Origin: DASXKD01 sp963762735
Lineage (GTDB): Bacteria > Actinomycetota > Actinomycetes > Streptosporangiales > Streptosporangiaceae
Assembly: GCA_963762735.1 (NCBI GenBank)
Contig: CAVXMG010000038.1
Location: forward strand, 1 to 64,000
Direction: 5' to 3'
DNA: 64,000 nucleotides
Shown: positions 17,067 through 25,450 of the stretch, piece by piece
How positions within the stretch are numbered: position 1 is the first letter of the stretch
Layout of the letters: each line of letters starts with the position of its first letter
Notes under the pieces: generated by a model
Database searches by the model: none
What the model saw: only the letters and a program-made list of their open reading frames with translations
Told to the model about the DNA's origin: nothing
Made by a program: the position numbers and the translations under genes

Positions 17067-18491
17067 ATGAGCGAGGGCCGGGCAGACGGGCTGTGGGCGC
17101 CGCAGCGGCGGGCACTGACCGCGGGCCTGGTCCTCACGATCACCTTCGTCGCGTCGGAAGCGCTGGCGGTGGTGACGGTGATGCCAGTGGCCGCCCACGA
17201 CCTGGGCGGGCTGCGCCTGTACGGCTGGGTGTTCAGCGGGTTCATGCTGGGCAGCGTGATCGGCATCGTGCTGGCCGGCCGGGAGGCGGACCGGCGCGGG
17301 CCCGCGGTGCCGTTCGTGACCGGGCTGCTTTTCTTCGGCACTGGGCTGGCCATCGCTGGCCTGGCCCCCACCATGGGGGTGCTGGTCGCGGGCCGGGTGC
17401 TGCAGGGCATGGGCGCGGGCGCGATTCCCTCGGTGGCCTACGCCGCGATCGGCCGGTGCCTGCCCGGCTCGCTCCGGGCCCGGATGATGGCGGTGCTGTC
17501 CACCGCCTGGGTCCTGCCTGGGCTGGCCGGGCCCGTGGTGGCCGCGGAGGTGGCGCACGCGTTCGGCTGGCGGTGGGTGTTCCTTGGCCTGCTGCCGGTG
17601 GTGGCCGTGGCCGGGTCGATCGCCCTGCCCGCCCTGATCCGCCTCGGCCGGCCCGAATCCGCCAGCACGGGCGAGCCCAGGCTGATCGACGCGCTGCGCA
17701 CCGCAGCCGGGGCCACCCTGCTGCTGGCCGGGCTCACCCTCGCGGCCGGTTCCGGTGACGTACTTGCCGGGTGCGCGCTGATCCTCGCGGGCGCGGCAGC
17801 CGGGCTGCCGGCCCTGCGCCGGCTGGTGCCGCCAGGCACGCTGACCGCGCGTCCCGGGCTGCCCGCGGTCATCCTGACCCGGGGGCTGGTCACGTTCACG
17901 TTCTTCGGCGCCGACGCGTACGTGACCCTGGCGGTCACCACGATCCGCCACCACACCCCGGTGTACGCGGGTATCGCCGTCACCGGGGCCACGCTGTCGT
18001 GGACCGCGGGTGCCTGGGCGCAGGCCCGGCTGAACGAGACCTGGACGGGGCGCCGCCTGATCCGTACCGGCCTGGTGATCGTGCTGGCCGGCATCGCCGG
18101 GATGGTCGTGGCGCTGCAGCCTGCCATCCCGGCCTGGTCCGCCCTGGTCGCATGGACCGTGGCCGGCCTGGGCATGGGGCTGGCCTATGCGCCGATCTCG
18201 CTGATGATGCTGCGCAAGGCACCGCCCGGTCAGGAGGGGCGGGTTTCCGCCTCGCTGAACCTGGCCGACGTGCTCGGCACCGCCATAGGGATCGGCATCG
18301 GGGGCGCCGCGGTGGCGGCCAGCACGCCCGGTGACCTGCGGGCAGGCGTCACGGCCGCGTTCGCCGCCGCCGCGCTGGCGGGCCTGACCGCGCTGGCGGT
18401 CACCGGCCGCCTGCCTGCCGGCACCGGGGCCACCCCGCCGTCGGCCGCCGAGCCGGTCACCGCCACGGCACCCGGCGAGGCCCCTTCATAA
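17067..18491 (+). CDS. MFS transporter (14-TM type)
   Basis: 474 aa from ATG 17067, chosen because AAGGAG lies 12 nt upstream; the open frame extends to 16980 without such a site. Hydrophobic segments throughout. TM1 holds FVASEALAVVTVMPVAAHDLG, a DHA2-like pattern, and motif A is replaced by GREADRRGPAVPF. TM5 carries STAWVLPGLAGPVVA (antiporter motif C-like). A small-molecule export role is inferred. It ends 10 bp before a strong hairpin that separates it from the convergent Lrp gene. Confidence 0.85.
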   Translation: MSEGRADGLWAPQRRALTAGLVLTITFVASEALAVVTVMPVAAHDLGGLRLYGWVFSGFMLGSVIGIVLAGREADRRGPAVPFVTGLLFFGTGLAIAGLAPTMGVLVAGRVLQGMGAGAIPSVAYAAIGRCLPGSLRARMMAVLSTAWVLPGLAGPVVAAEVAHAFGWRWVFLGLLPVVAVAGSIALPALIRLGRPESASTGEPRLIDALRTAAGATLLLAGLTLAAGSGDVLAGCALILAGAAAGLPALRRLVPPGTLTARPGLPAVILTRGLVTFTFFGADAYVTLAVTTIRHHTPVYAGIAVTGATLSWTAGAWAQARLNETWTGRRLIRTGLVIVLAGIAGMVVALQPAIPAWSALVAWTVAGLGMGLAYAPISLMMLRKAPPGQEGRVSASLNLADVLGTAIGIGIGGAAVAASTPGDLRAGVTAAFAAAALAGLTALAVTGRLPAGTGATPPSAAEPVTATAPGEAPS

Positions 18492-18500
18492 GCCCTCGCC

Positions 18501-18559
18501 AGGGCCATGAATGTGGATCTAGTGCCCTTAGCGGGGCCTCGGCGTCACATTCATGCCCT
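18501..18559. terminator. Bidirectional hairpin between convergent genes
   Basis: AGGGCcATGAATGTG (18501-18515) pairs with CACATTCATGCCCT (18546-18559), 14 bp with one bulged base. An inner GCCC/GGGC hairpin lies inside. It sits exactly between the stops of the MFS gene (18491) and the Lrp gene (18562), so a two-way terminator is the simplest reading. There is no T-tract. Confidence 0.6.
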
Positions 18560-18561
18560 GT

Positions 18562-19080
18562 CTAGCGCGCGGCGGCGCGGCGGCGCCGGCGGGGCGGCAC
18601 GTCGGGGGCCGGGATGGTGGCGGCCAGCGGCAGCCGGGACGGCGGTTTGACCTCGGCCAGCCGCAGGTAGGTCACCAGCCGCTGCCCGCCGCGGGTGGAC
18701 AGGCCGGCCAGCACCTCCTGCAGGTCCGCGACGTCCCGGGCGACCGCGGTGATCACGTAGTCCATCTCGCCGGCCACGTTGTCCGCGGCGATGATCTGCG
18801 GCACGGCCCGGAGATGGTCATCGAAGATGCGGGTCGCCCGCGGGTCGTGCCGGCTGAGGGTCGCGGTCACGTACACCTGCAGCGGGAACCCGGCCGCGGC
18901 GGCGTCGAGCTCGGCCCTGATGATCCGGATGACCCCGGATTCCTTCAGCCAGCGGACCCGGTGCAGGGTGGCCGCCGGGGACAGCCCGGCCAGGCGGGCC
19001 AGCTCCACGTTCGTGCGGTCCGCGTCGGCCTGCAGCGCGCTGAGCAGCTTTACGTCAATTTCGTCAAGTTCGATGGCCAT
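18562..19080 (-). CDS. Lrp/AsnC-family transcription regulator
   Basis: 172 aa from ATG 19080. N-terminal winged helix (ELDEIDVKLLSALQADADRT, VELARLAGLSPAATLHRVR) followed by the RAM/ligand-binding domain (GFPLQVYVTATL, AVPQIIAADNVAGEMDYVI). The C-terminus ends in an Arg-rich tail (PPRRRRRAAAR) beyond the usual end. It is divergent from the EamA transporter (72-bp spacer), which it probably regulates, as is common for Lrp/amino-acid exporter pairs. Confidence 0.92.
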   Translation of the reverse strand: MAIELDEIDVKLLSALQADADRTNVELARLAGLSPAATLHRVRWLKESGVIRIIRAELDAAAAGFPLQVYVTATLSRHDPRATRIFDDHLRAVPQIIAADNVAGEMDYVITAVARDVADLQEVLAGLSTRGGQRLVTYLRLAEVKPPSRLPLAATIPAPDVPPRRRRRAAAR

Positions 19081-19151
19081 CTCGCCATCGATTATGAAGC
19101 TAAAGGGCGCTACTAGCCAAATTATGGGTATGCCGGAGCCACTATGGCCGC

Positions 19152-20864
19152 ATGAACACGAACCGCCGGACCTTTGCCGCACTGATCGGCGCCGGGCTGC
19201 TCTGGGGTACCACGGTGCCGCTGTCCAAGCTGGCCCTGCACTGGCTGCCGCCGGGCTGGCTCACCTTCGTGCGCTTCGCCGTGGCCGCCGCGATCCTCCT
19301 CCCGGCAGCCCGCCACCAGCTCCGGGCCGCGTTCCGGCCAGCCGTGCTCGTCTCCGGCGCGCTCGGGTACGGCGGCTCTGTCGTCCTGCAGAACGCCGGG
19401 ATCACCCGGACCAGCGTCACCCACGCCGCCCTGCTTATCGGCGCGGTCCCGGTGATGGTCGCGGTGATCGCGGCGGTGTGGCAGCGCGCCGTGGCGCGCC
19501 CGGTGGCGTGGGCGGGCTTCGCCCTGGCGCTGGCCGGCGTCGGCCTGGTCACCACCGGCCACGGCGGCGGGGCGAGCGCCGCCGGGGACGCGCTGGTGCT
19601 GGCGTCCCTGCTGGTATCGGCTGTGTTTACGGTGGCGCAGACACGGCTGCTGACGGGCCGGGACCCGATCGCCACGACCGCCGTGCAGTTCCTCGGCGCC
19701 GCCCTGGCCGTGCTGCCGTTCGCGGCTTTCACCGAGGGCCGGCCGTCCATGCCCGGCGCCGCCGGGCCCGTCCTGGCCACCGCCGCCCTGGCGGCCGGCG
19801 GCACACTGCTGCCGTTCGCCCTGTTCGCTTACGCGCAGAGCCGGGTGCCCGCCGAGGTAGCCGGGGCGTTCTTCAACATCGAGCCGTTCGTCGGCGCCGT
19901 CGCGGGCGCGGTGTTCTTCGGCAACCCGGTCGGGCCGGGGCAGCTCGGCGGGGGCGCGGTGGTGCTCGCCGGGATCGCGCTGAGCAGCCTCCCGCTGCTG
20001 GCCAGCAGCCGCGCGCCAGGCAGCCGCAAGACGGGCGGCGGCGCGGCGAGCAGCCACGGCGCGGGCGGGCGAGCGACAGGGCCGGGCTCAGGGCGTGACC
20101 CAGTCCCCGCCGCGGATGAGATCCCGGCCGGCGAGCTCGTTGGCCTCGCGCCACGCCTGGAGCCGCTGCGGCCGGATCCGGAAGTACGCGTAGCCGGTCA
20201 GCTCGCGCGGGTCGAAGCCGGTCTTGGCGGCGAACGCGTCGCCTGTCTCAGCGGGGATCTCGCTGGCCGCGGTTTCCGCCTCCACGGCCCCCTCGATCAG
20301 CACCAGATCACGGGTGGGGCCGATGCCAAGCCGCACCCTGCCCGTGGCCCGCAGGTTGCGGCTGGTCGGGCTGGTGGCCGGGGTGCATATCAGCACAGTG
20401 ACGCCATCCCACAGGAACGAAAGCGGCACCAGGTAGGGGGTCCCGGTTTCGGGGTCGGCCGTGGCCACCCACGTGTCCACGTCGTTCTCGAGCCTGCGCA
20501 GCGTGTCCGCCTTGCGCTGGTGCGGCGTCCGGGCGGGCGGTGTCATCGTGGCAGCCTCCTGTTCGCCGGAACCCGCTCAGCCCCACGTGCCTGCCACCTG
20601 CCTGGTGGTCACGTTGAGGCGGTTGAAGACGTTGGTCGTCGCGATCATGAGGATCAGGGCCGCGAGGCCACGCTCATCGTAGTGCCGGGCGGCCTCGTCC
20701 CAGATCTCGTCAGGCACCGGGTCCGCCCGGTCGCTGAGCCGGGTCGCGGCCTCGGTCAGGGCCAGCGCGGCCCGCTCGGCGTCGGTGAAGTACGGCGCCT
20801 CCCGCCAGGCCGCCACGGAGAACAACCGCTCGTCGGTCTCCCCGGAGGCCTTCGCGTGGCGTGA
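19152..20864 (+). CDS. EamA/DMT-family exporter; frame runs on past its likely true end
   Basis: ATG 19152. Ten hydrophobic segments in two EamA repeats (FAALIGAGLLWGTTVPLSKLAL; VFTVAQTRLLTG; VPAEVAGAFFNIEPFVGAVAG) end near 20010, about 290 aa, the usual size. The frame stays open to 20864, but that part is Pro/Arg/Gly-rich and lies antisense to two well-supported genes, so it is almost surely not protein. A stop at 20096-20098 in another frame, next to the stop of the convergent gene, suggests a one-base error near 20020-20090. Role: export of amino acids or metabolites, probably under the divergent Lrp regulator. Confidence 0.8.
   Translation: MNTNRRTFAALIGAGLLWGTTVPLSKLALHWLPPGWLTFVRFAVAAAILLPAARHQLRAAFRPAVLVSGALGYGGSVVLQNAGITRTSVTHAALLIGAVPVMVAVIAAVWQRAVARPVAWAGFALALAGVGLVTTGHGGGASAAGDALVLASLLVSAVFTVAQTRLLTGRDPIATTAVQFLGAALAVLPFAAFTEGRPSMPGAAGPVLATAALAAGGTLLPFALFAYAQSRVPAEVAGAFFNIEPFVGAVAGAVFFGNPVGPGQLGGGAVVLAGIALSSLPLLASSRAPGSRKTGGGAASSHGAGGRATGPGSGRDPVPAADEIPAGELVGLAPRLEPLRPDPEVRVAGQLARVEAGLGGERVACLSGDLAGRGFRLHGPLDQHQITGGADAKPHPARGPQVAAGRAGGRGAYQHSDAIPQERKRHQVGGPGFGVGRGHPRVHVVLEPAQRVRLALVRRPGGRCHRGSLLFAGTRSAPRACHLPGGHVEAVEDVGRRDHEDQGREATLIVVPGGLVPDLVRHRVRPVAEPGRGLGQGQRGPLGVGEVRRLPPGRHGEQPLVGLPGGLRVA
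20088..20546 (-). CDS. PNPOx-like FMN/F420-binding oxidoreductase
   Basis: 152 aa. Split-barrel fold signature: ADTLRRLENDVDTWVATAD, then PYLVPLSFLWDGVTVLICT, then ATGRVRLGIGPTRDLVLIEG. This is the short family of pyridoxamine-phosphate-oxidase-like proteins, many of which in actinobacteria use F420 rather than FMN. GGAGGCTGCC precedes the ATG. Substrate unknown. Follows the AhpD-like gene on the same strand with a 30-bp gap, so the two are likely one operon with a redox theme. Confidence 0.85.
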   Translation of the reverse strand: MTPPARTPHQRKADTLRRLENDVDTWVATADPETGTPYLVPLSFLWDGVTVLICTPATSPTSRNLRATGRVRLGIGPTRDLVLIEGAVEAETAASEIPAETGDAFAAKTGFDPRELTGYAYFRIRPQRLQAWREANELAGRDLIRGGDWVTP

Positions 20865-21032
20865 GCCGGCGTCGCAACAGAAACTGCAGCCGTTGATCTG
20901 GCTGGCGCGCAGGTGCACCAGGCCGAGCGTGGCCGGCGGCACACCGCCCTGCCCGGTGGCGGCGTTCAGCGCCTGGATGGCCGTCATCGCGTCGGGAATG
21001 ATCGTCGCAGGGTTCTTCATCCGTGCCTGCAC
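20577..21032 (-). CDS. AhpD-like carboxymuconolactone decarboxylase-family protein
   Basis: 151 aa from GTG 21032 with AAGGAG six bases upstream. The redox motif CSFCCDAGSRHAK (Cys-x-x-Cys and His) with LHLRA-type helix before it (LVHLRASQINGCSFC) is that of alkylhydroperoxidase D. The family reduces peroxides through its dithiol. It is divergent from a SigJ-type sigma factor; the pairing of this family with such sigma factors is known in actinobacteria and suggests oxidative-stress control. Confidence 0.9.
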   Translation of the reverse strand: MQARMKNPATIIPDAMTAIQALNAATGQGGVPPATLGLVHLRASQINGCSFCCDAGSRHAKASGETDERLFSVAAWREAPYFTDAERAALALTEAATRLSDRADPVPDEIWDEAARHYDERGLAALILMIATTNVFNRLNVTTRQVAGTWG

Positions 21033-21162
21033 GTGGCTCTCCTTGCCAGGAAGTCAGGGTGCCGCCCGCGGCGGTTGCCGCAGGTGTCCGGCCTGTCGCC
21101 GTCACACCGGCCGGGCCTGGCCGGTCATTGGTATGACAGCCTGCGACGGAGGAATGTGACCG

Positions 21163-22051
21163 ATGGATGACCACGACTGGCTCGCGGAACGGTTCGAGGC
21201 GCACCGCACCCACCTGAGGGCGGTGGCCTACCGGATCCTCGGCTCGCCGGCCGACGCCGAAGACGCGGTACAGGAAGCCTGGCTGCGGCTGTCCCGCTCG
21301 GAATCAAGCCAGGTGGAGAACCTGGGCGGCTGGCTGACCACGGTGGTGGCCCGGGTGTCGCTGAACATGCTCCAGTCCCGCAAGACCCGGCGCGAGGATC
21401 CGGCCGGCTCCCATCTGCCCGAGGAGATCGCCGCCAGCACGGATGGCGCCGGGCCGGAGCACCAGGCGGTGCTGGCCGACTCGGTGGGCCTGGCGCTGCT
21501 GGTGGTGCTGGACACGCTGACCCCGGCGGAGCGGCTGGCGTTCGTGCTGCACGACATGTTCGCCATGCCGTTCGAGGAGATCGCCCCCATCGTGGAGCGC
21601 ACTCCCGCCGCGGCCCGCCAGCTGGCCAGCCGCGCGCGCCGCCGGGTCCAGGGCGCGGACACGACCCCGGACACCGACCTGACCCGGCGCCGCGAGGTCG
21701 TGCGCGCCTTCCTCGCCGCCTCGCGCAACGGTGACCTCGGCGCGCTGGTCGCGATGCTCGACCCCGACGTCGTGGTCCGGGCCGACCCCGCCACGGTACG
21801 GACCGGCGCCGCAGGCGGAGACCCGCGGCGCGCAGGCGGTGGCGGCTATGTTCTCCGGGCGGGCCAGGGCCGCCAGGCTGGCGCTCATCGACGGGGTGGC
21901 CGGCTTGGTGTGGGCGAGCGGCGGACGGCCGCGCGTGGTCTTCAGTTTCACTCTGGCCGACGGGAAGATCATCGCGATCGACCTGCTCGGCGACCCTGCC
22001 GTGCTGGAACAGCTCGACGTGGTCACCCTCCCAGCGGTGCGGGGGGGCTAG
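21163..22051 (+). pseudogene. SigJ-type ECF sigma factor with SnoaL-like C-terminus, +1 frame change near 21810
   Basis: ATG 21163 follows GGAGGAATGTGACCG. Region 2 (RAVAYRILGSPADAEDAVQEAWLRL) and region 4 (LTPAERLAFVLHDMFAMPFEEIAPI, TPAAARQLASRARRRV) are intact. The C-terminal SnoaL-like regulatory domain starts VVRAFLAASRNGDLGALVAML; it continues in another frame from about 21815 (AETRGAQAVAAMFSGRARAA ... FTLADGKIIAIDLLGDP). Without the extra base the protein has 295 aa, typical of ECF41/SigJ. In that group the C-terminal domain controls sigma activity. Its partner is the divergent AhpD-like gene. Confidence 0.88.
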
Positions 22052-22212
22052 AGCGCGGGCAGCTCGAACGCGTATAAGTCGCTTCATTATTCTAGAAATC
22101 ATTTGCTTGATTTTTGATTCAAGCGTAGCGTCGGTTGCAGACCCAGTGAGGCCCGGTTGTCGCTGACCGCCTGGGGTGCTCGAAGGGTCAGCAAAAGGAA
22201 CCGAGGCATCTC
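22052..22212. promoter_or_regulatory. AT-rich spacer with inverted repeat
   Basis: This spacer is far more AT-rich than its surroundings (22075-22125). It includes GCTTGA (22105-22110) and TTCAAGC (22118-22124), a 6-bp inverted repeat that could fold after sigJ or act as an operator for the small membrane gene downstream. Confidence 0.35.
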
Positions 22213-22464
22213 ATGCACGCACCGGCTGACAACGTCACTCCCCCGCTATCTGCATCTCCGGGCGGTCTTCGCCAGTTCCTGCGAACGGCCCCTGGTAGCG
22301 CACTTCTTCCTGCGGTTATCTGTGCTGCGCTCTGGATCGCGATCTCTTACGCGACCGGCGCGCCGACCCTGTTCTCCCTCGGTGGCGGCATCCTGGTCGG
22401 CGTGATCGTCTTCATCATCGGCTATGGTCTCCGACGGACGATCTTCGACCACGTGAGACCATAG
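22213..22464 (+). CDS. Small two-TM membrane protein, unknown function
   Basis: 83 aa from ATG 22213; GAGG lies nine bases upstream. Residues 1-25 are soluble and Pro/Ser-rich, then two hydrophobic segments (LLPAVICAALWIAISYATG and FSLGGGILVGVIVFIIGYGL) end in a basic tail (RRTIFDHVRP). No family recognised. Codon use is less GC-biased than in its neighbours. Confidence 0.65.
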   Translation: MHAPADNVTPPLSASPGGLRQFLRTAPGSALLPAVICAALWIAISYATGAPTLFSLGGGILVGVIVFIIGYGLRRTIFDHVRP

Positions 22465-22585
22465 CCGCTTCTGGGCCGACCGCCTCAGCTCCGGTGAAAT
22501 CAGCCTGGGCTCCGAATGGGGTGAGCTCGCTCAAGATGGCGAGCCTGCCCGCGAGCTCCTGCAGGCCGCGCGCCAGGTGGCCGGG

Positions 22586-22759
22586 CTACCGGGCGGGGTG
22601 CTTGCCGGGCCGCCGCCGCATCCGCAGGGCGCCCAGGATAAGGGCGCCGAGGAATACGGCAATGCCGATGAACAGAAGGTACAGCAGGCCCTTCGCGACC
22701 ACGCCCACGATACCCAGCACCATCGCGACGATCACCAGCAGCAGAAACAGGGCAATCAT
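22586..22759 (-). CDS. 57-aa hydrophobic membrane peptide downstream of PRC-barrel gene
   Basis: ATG 22759 with GGAGG at the ideal distance, TAG at 22586-22588. Residues 1-45 are almost wholly hydrophobic (MIALFLLLVIVAMVLGIVGV, then LLYLLFIGIAVFLGALILG) and the tail is basic (RMRRRPGKHPAR), a positive-inside single or hairpin membrane anchor. It follows the PRC-barrel gene by 24 bp on the same strand. Similar small hydrophobic stress proteins often accompany general-stress genes; no firm family was recognised. Confidence 0.75.
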   Translation of the reverse strand: MIALFLLLVIVAMVLGIVGVVAKGLLYLLFIGIAVFLGALILGALRMRRRPGKHPAR

Positions 22760-22783
22760 TTGGTCCTCCGCTTCGTTCGCTGC

Positions 22784-23140
22784 TCAGCGGCGGGCCAGCC
22801 GCCGCTCACCGCCGGCGCCCGGCTGGTATGTCAGCCCGTAGTGCTTGAAGATCGCCTCTTCGTCGCCCGCGGGCAGCTCGCCGTCGGTGCCGATCGATGG
22901 GGCATCCTTGACCCGGCTCTTGTCGTAGGAGACCTTGAGGTACCCGGGACCCACGGTCGCCCGGTCGAGCGGCACGAACACGAGCCGGTGCCGGGTCGGC
23001 AGCCCGACCTTGACCGTGGCGAACGAGGGCAGGTCGGTGGCGGTGTCGACGTAGACGGCCTCCAGTTCGCCGATCTTGTGCCCCTCGGTGTCAACCACGT
23101 CGTGGCCGCGCCATTCCCTGATGTTGGCAGCCTCGAACAC
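22784..23140 (-). CDS. PRC-barrel domain protein
   Basis: 118 aa from GTG 23140 (GAGGAAGG upstream). Residues 4-75 are a PRC-barrel (ANIREWRGHDVVDTEGHKIG, EAVYVDTATDLPSFATVKV, LVFVPLDRATVGPGYLKVSY). The tail DGELPAGDEEAIFKHYGL is typical of actinobacterial PRC-barrel proteins linked to stress and photosynthesis-type barrels. A longer upstream frame exists but has no ribosome binding site. Function unknown; small-molecule or RNA binding is usual for the fold. Confidence 0.85.
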   Translation of the reverse strand: MFEAANIREWRGHDVVDTEGHKIGELEAVYVDTATDLPSFATVKVGLPTRHRLVFVPLDRATVGPGYLKVSYDKSRVKDAPSIGTDGELPAGDEEAIFKHYGLTYQPGAGGERRLARR

Positions 23141-23457
23141 GCTGGCCTTCCTCCTCACTGGATCGCATTTGTCTATCCTCCTGGCGTGAGCGCCGCCGCC
23201 AAGAGTTGCCGGCTCAGTCGTCATACCCGGCCACCGAGATCAACCTCGCCAAGTACCGGATCGCTGAAAACAAGTCCTCAGCGGATTCTCGCACGAGTGC
23301 CAGGTCGCTGCCTGACAGCCTTGAGCTGCTACGAGAAGACGCAGCTCACCGTCCCGGTCGTGTATCCGAGCCGGTCAAGGAGCTCAACGGGCGCGTTGGC
23401 CAGGAAGGGACGCTCAAGCTTCACGGAAAAGTCTTCGAGGCGGTTCCAGACCGCCGG

Positions 23458-23589
23458 TCAAGGTCGAGGTGCTCCCGGCGTCACCAGGTCCAGGTGCAGC
23501 CGGTTCTTGCCCACCTTGGGTTCGGGCTCCTTGATGAAGTACAGCGATCCGCCTGCGCCAGCAGGGTCACTCACCTGGAACTCGGGCCT
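23458..23589 (-). pseudogene. Remnant of a VOC/glyoxalase-family protein
   Basis: A 43-codon stretch ending in TGA reads RPEFQVSDPAGAGGSLYFIK and then EPEPKVGKNRLHLDLVTPGA. The segment K-N-R-L-H-L-D-L after a beta-strand ending Y-F-I is a signature of one VOC-superfamily branch. Neither the first half nor the C-terminal half can be found nearby in any frame, so this is a gene fragment. The rest of the 430-bp gap (23225-23653) holds nothing I recognise. Confidence 0.5.
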
Positions 23590-23653
23590 TCTTCACCGCA
23601 TAGTCCGGGTCGGCAGAGGTTCCAGATTTCAGCCGTTGCTAGTGACGCACTCA

Positions 23654-24085
23654 CTAGGAAAAGTCTTTTGAGGGTTTGCCATGGTTTTTCTGCCAGAAGG
23701 CTTCACAATGCTCAGCATTGAGATCAACGGTCCAGATCCTGTCCGCTTGCCCGTCCGGGCGAAGACGGAGGGTGTACACCGCGAGGTTGTCGAGCCGGTC
23801 GCCACCGGGCGCTGTTCCGGTCTCGTGGATCAGGCAGATGGCCATGCGGTCATCGGCGTAGACGCAATGACCGTCCTGGTGAAAGGTGTCGCCGAAGAAC
23901 CCCGCGAACTCCATGAGCATGAGCGCCATGTCGTCCTTGCCGCGGGCGCGGTGCCAGGGCCCGGCGCCAGGGCCATTTTCCATCAGGATATCGTCCGCGT
24001 AAAGGTCGAAACTGGGTCCGTAGTCACCTTTCCGAACCGCATCGAGTACGGCCTCGGTGCGATCGAAGTTCGGGTGATTGGTCAT
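23654..24085 (-). CDS. SnoaL-like / NTF2-fold protein
   Basis: 143 aa from ATG 24085, with GGAGG eight bases upstream; the frame extends further upstream but without support. The pattern DAVRKGDYGPSFDLYADDI, MENGPGAGPWHRARGKDD and DGHCVYADDRMAICLIHETG is typical of stand-alone SnoaL-like domains, which act as isomerases, hydrolases or small-molecule binders. No catalytic assignment can be made. Divergent from the sigma-factor fusion gene, with 203 bp between them. Confidence 0.8.
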   Translation of the reverse strand: MTNHPNFDRTEAVLDAVRKGDYGPSFDLYADDILMENGPGAGPWHRARGKDDMALMLMEFAGFFGDTFHQDGHCVYADDRMAICLIHETGTAPGGDRLDNLAVYTLRLRPDGQADRIWTVDLNAEHCEAFWQKNHGKPSKDFS

Positions 24086-24288
24086 TTTGAGCCTCCACTG
24101 TGTCCTCGTGCTAGCTAGTGATCTTGAAACGGCCGTGCAACAGGCGTGCGGAGATCGTGTGGAGACCTTGTGGAGGTTCGCCACCGCTGCGCTCAGTTTC
24201 TCGACACCGGCGCCGACGACCGGTACATCCAGCCGGCGCGGCGGTGCGGCCGGGCTAACCCTGGCGGCCCGGCAGAGCACTATGAGGT

Positions 24289-25450
24289 GTGGACGACAGT
24301 TCGGCCGGCGACGCGCGACTGGTCGAGGCCGCCCTGTGCGGTGACAAGGACGCCTTTGCCGCGCTGGTGACCCGGCACTGGGCCACGGCCGTGGCACTCG
24401 CGGCCCGGGTGCTTGGCACGCCGGACCTGGCCCGCGATGCCGCTCAGGAGGCCGCCGTCGCGGCAATGGTGGGCCTGGACCGGCTCCGCGCGCCTGGCAG
24501 GTTCGGCGCCTGGTTCTGCGGGATCACGCTGAACGTGGCCCGCGGCTGGGTACGCCAACTGCGGGCGGAACGGCCGGCCGCCATCCTCGATCAGGCACCG
24601 GACCGGGCATCCCAGGACCCCGGCCCCGATGAGCGCGCGGAACTCGCCGAGCTTGCGGCCACGGTCCGGGCCGCGGTGGCTCAGCTGGCCGACGGCCAGC
24701 GGGACGCCGTCTTCCTGTTCTACCTGCAAGGCCTCACCCACCGTGAGGTAGCCGCCGAGCTTGCCATCTCGGTCGGCGCGGTCAAGGCCCGGCTGCACCA
24801 GGCCCGCGCCGCGCTGACCCCCGCGCTGGTGCCACTCACCAGCGGCCCGCCAGTTCCGCTCTCCCGTACCAAGGAGCCCGTCATGACCACCACCGCACAC
24901 GGCCCGGCCTGGGCCGAGGTATCGGTAACCGACATCCGGTGCAGCGACGACAGCAACCCGCTGAACCGCCAGCACGTCATCCTGCTCGACGAGCGCGACG
25001 GCCCGCGCCGCCTGCCCATCTGGGTGGGCCCCGCGGAGGCCACCGTGCTCGCGATGAGCCTGCAGGCGGTGGAAACCCCGCGCCCGATGACCTACCAGAT
25101 GGCGGCGGGCCTGCTGGATGCGTGTGGCTCGCGGGTCAGCGAGGTACGGATCACCCAGGCTGGCCGGCACGGTGTTCTACGCGGTCGTGGTCGTGGACGG
25201 GCCCGGGGGCCAGCGGGAGGTCGACGCGCGGCCCAGCGATGCGATCAACCTCGCCTTGGTGGCCGGGGCACCGATCCTCGCCGACGGCACGCTGCTCGAT
25301 GACCCGCGGGCCAGCCGCCGGGACGAGTGGCAGGACCTGCCCAGCGGGACCGCCGCGCTGGCGGCCGAGGCCGCCGAGTGGAGGCGGCGGTTCGCGCCGA
25401 CGGCCTCACAGCATGTCGGGCCAGGGGGGCAGGGCCAGGTGCAACAGTAG
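24289..25450 (+). pseudogene. ECF sigma factor fused to bifunctional nuclease (DUF151) domain; +1 frame change near 25156
   Basis: GTG 24289. Sigma region 2 (ALVTRHWATAVALAARVLG, DAAQEAAVAAMVGLDRL) and region 4 (LADGQRDAVFLFYLQGLTHR, EVAAELAISVGAVKARLHQA) are followed, in the same frame, by a DUF151 domain (VSVTDIRCSDDSNPLNRQHV, RLPIWVGPAEATVLAMSL, TYQMAAGLLD). At 25156 an extra C breaks the frame; correcting it gives ITRLAGTVFYAVVVVDG and then DARPSDAINLALVAGAPIL, completing DUF151 to 25450. A good internal start (AAGGAG then ATG 24883) just before the nuclease domain could yield it as a separate protein. DUF151 enzymes cleave RNA and DNA. 386 aa after correction. Confidence 0.85.

Noticed and set aside
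23206..23721. 171-aa plus-strand ORF between PRC-barrel and SnoaL genes
   Set aside because: No ribosome binding site or domain; the only recognisable protein text in this region is the VOC fragment on the other strand.
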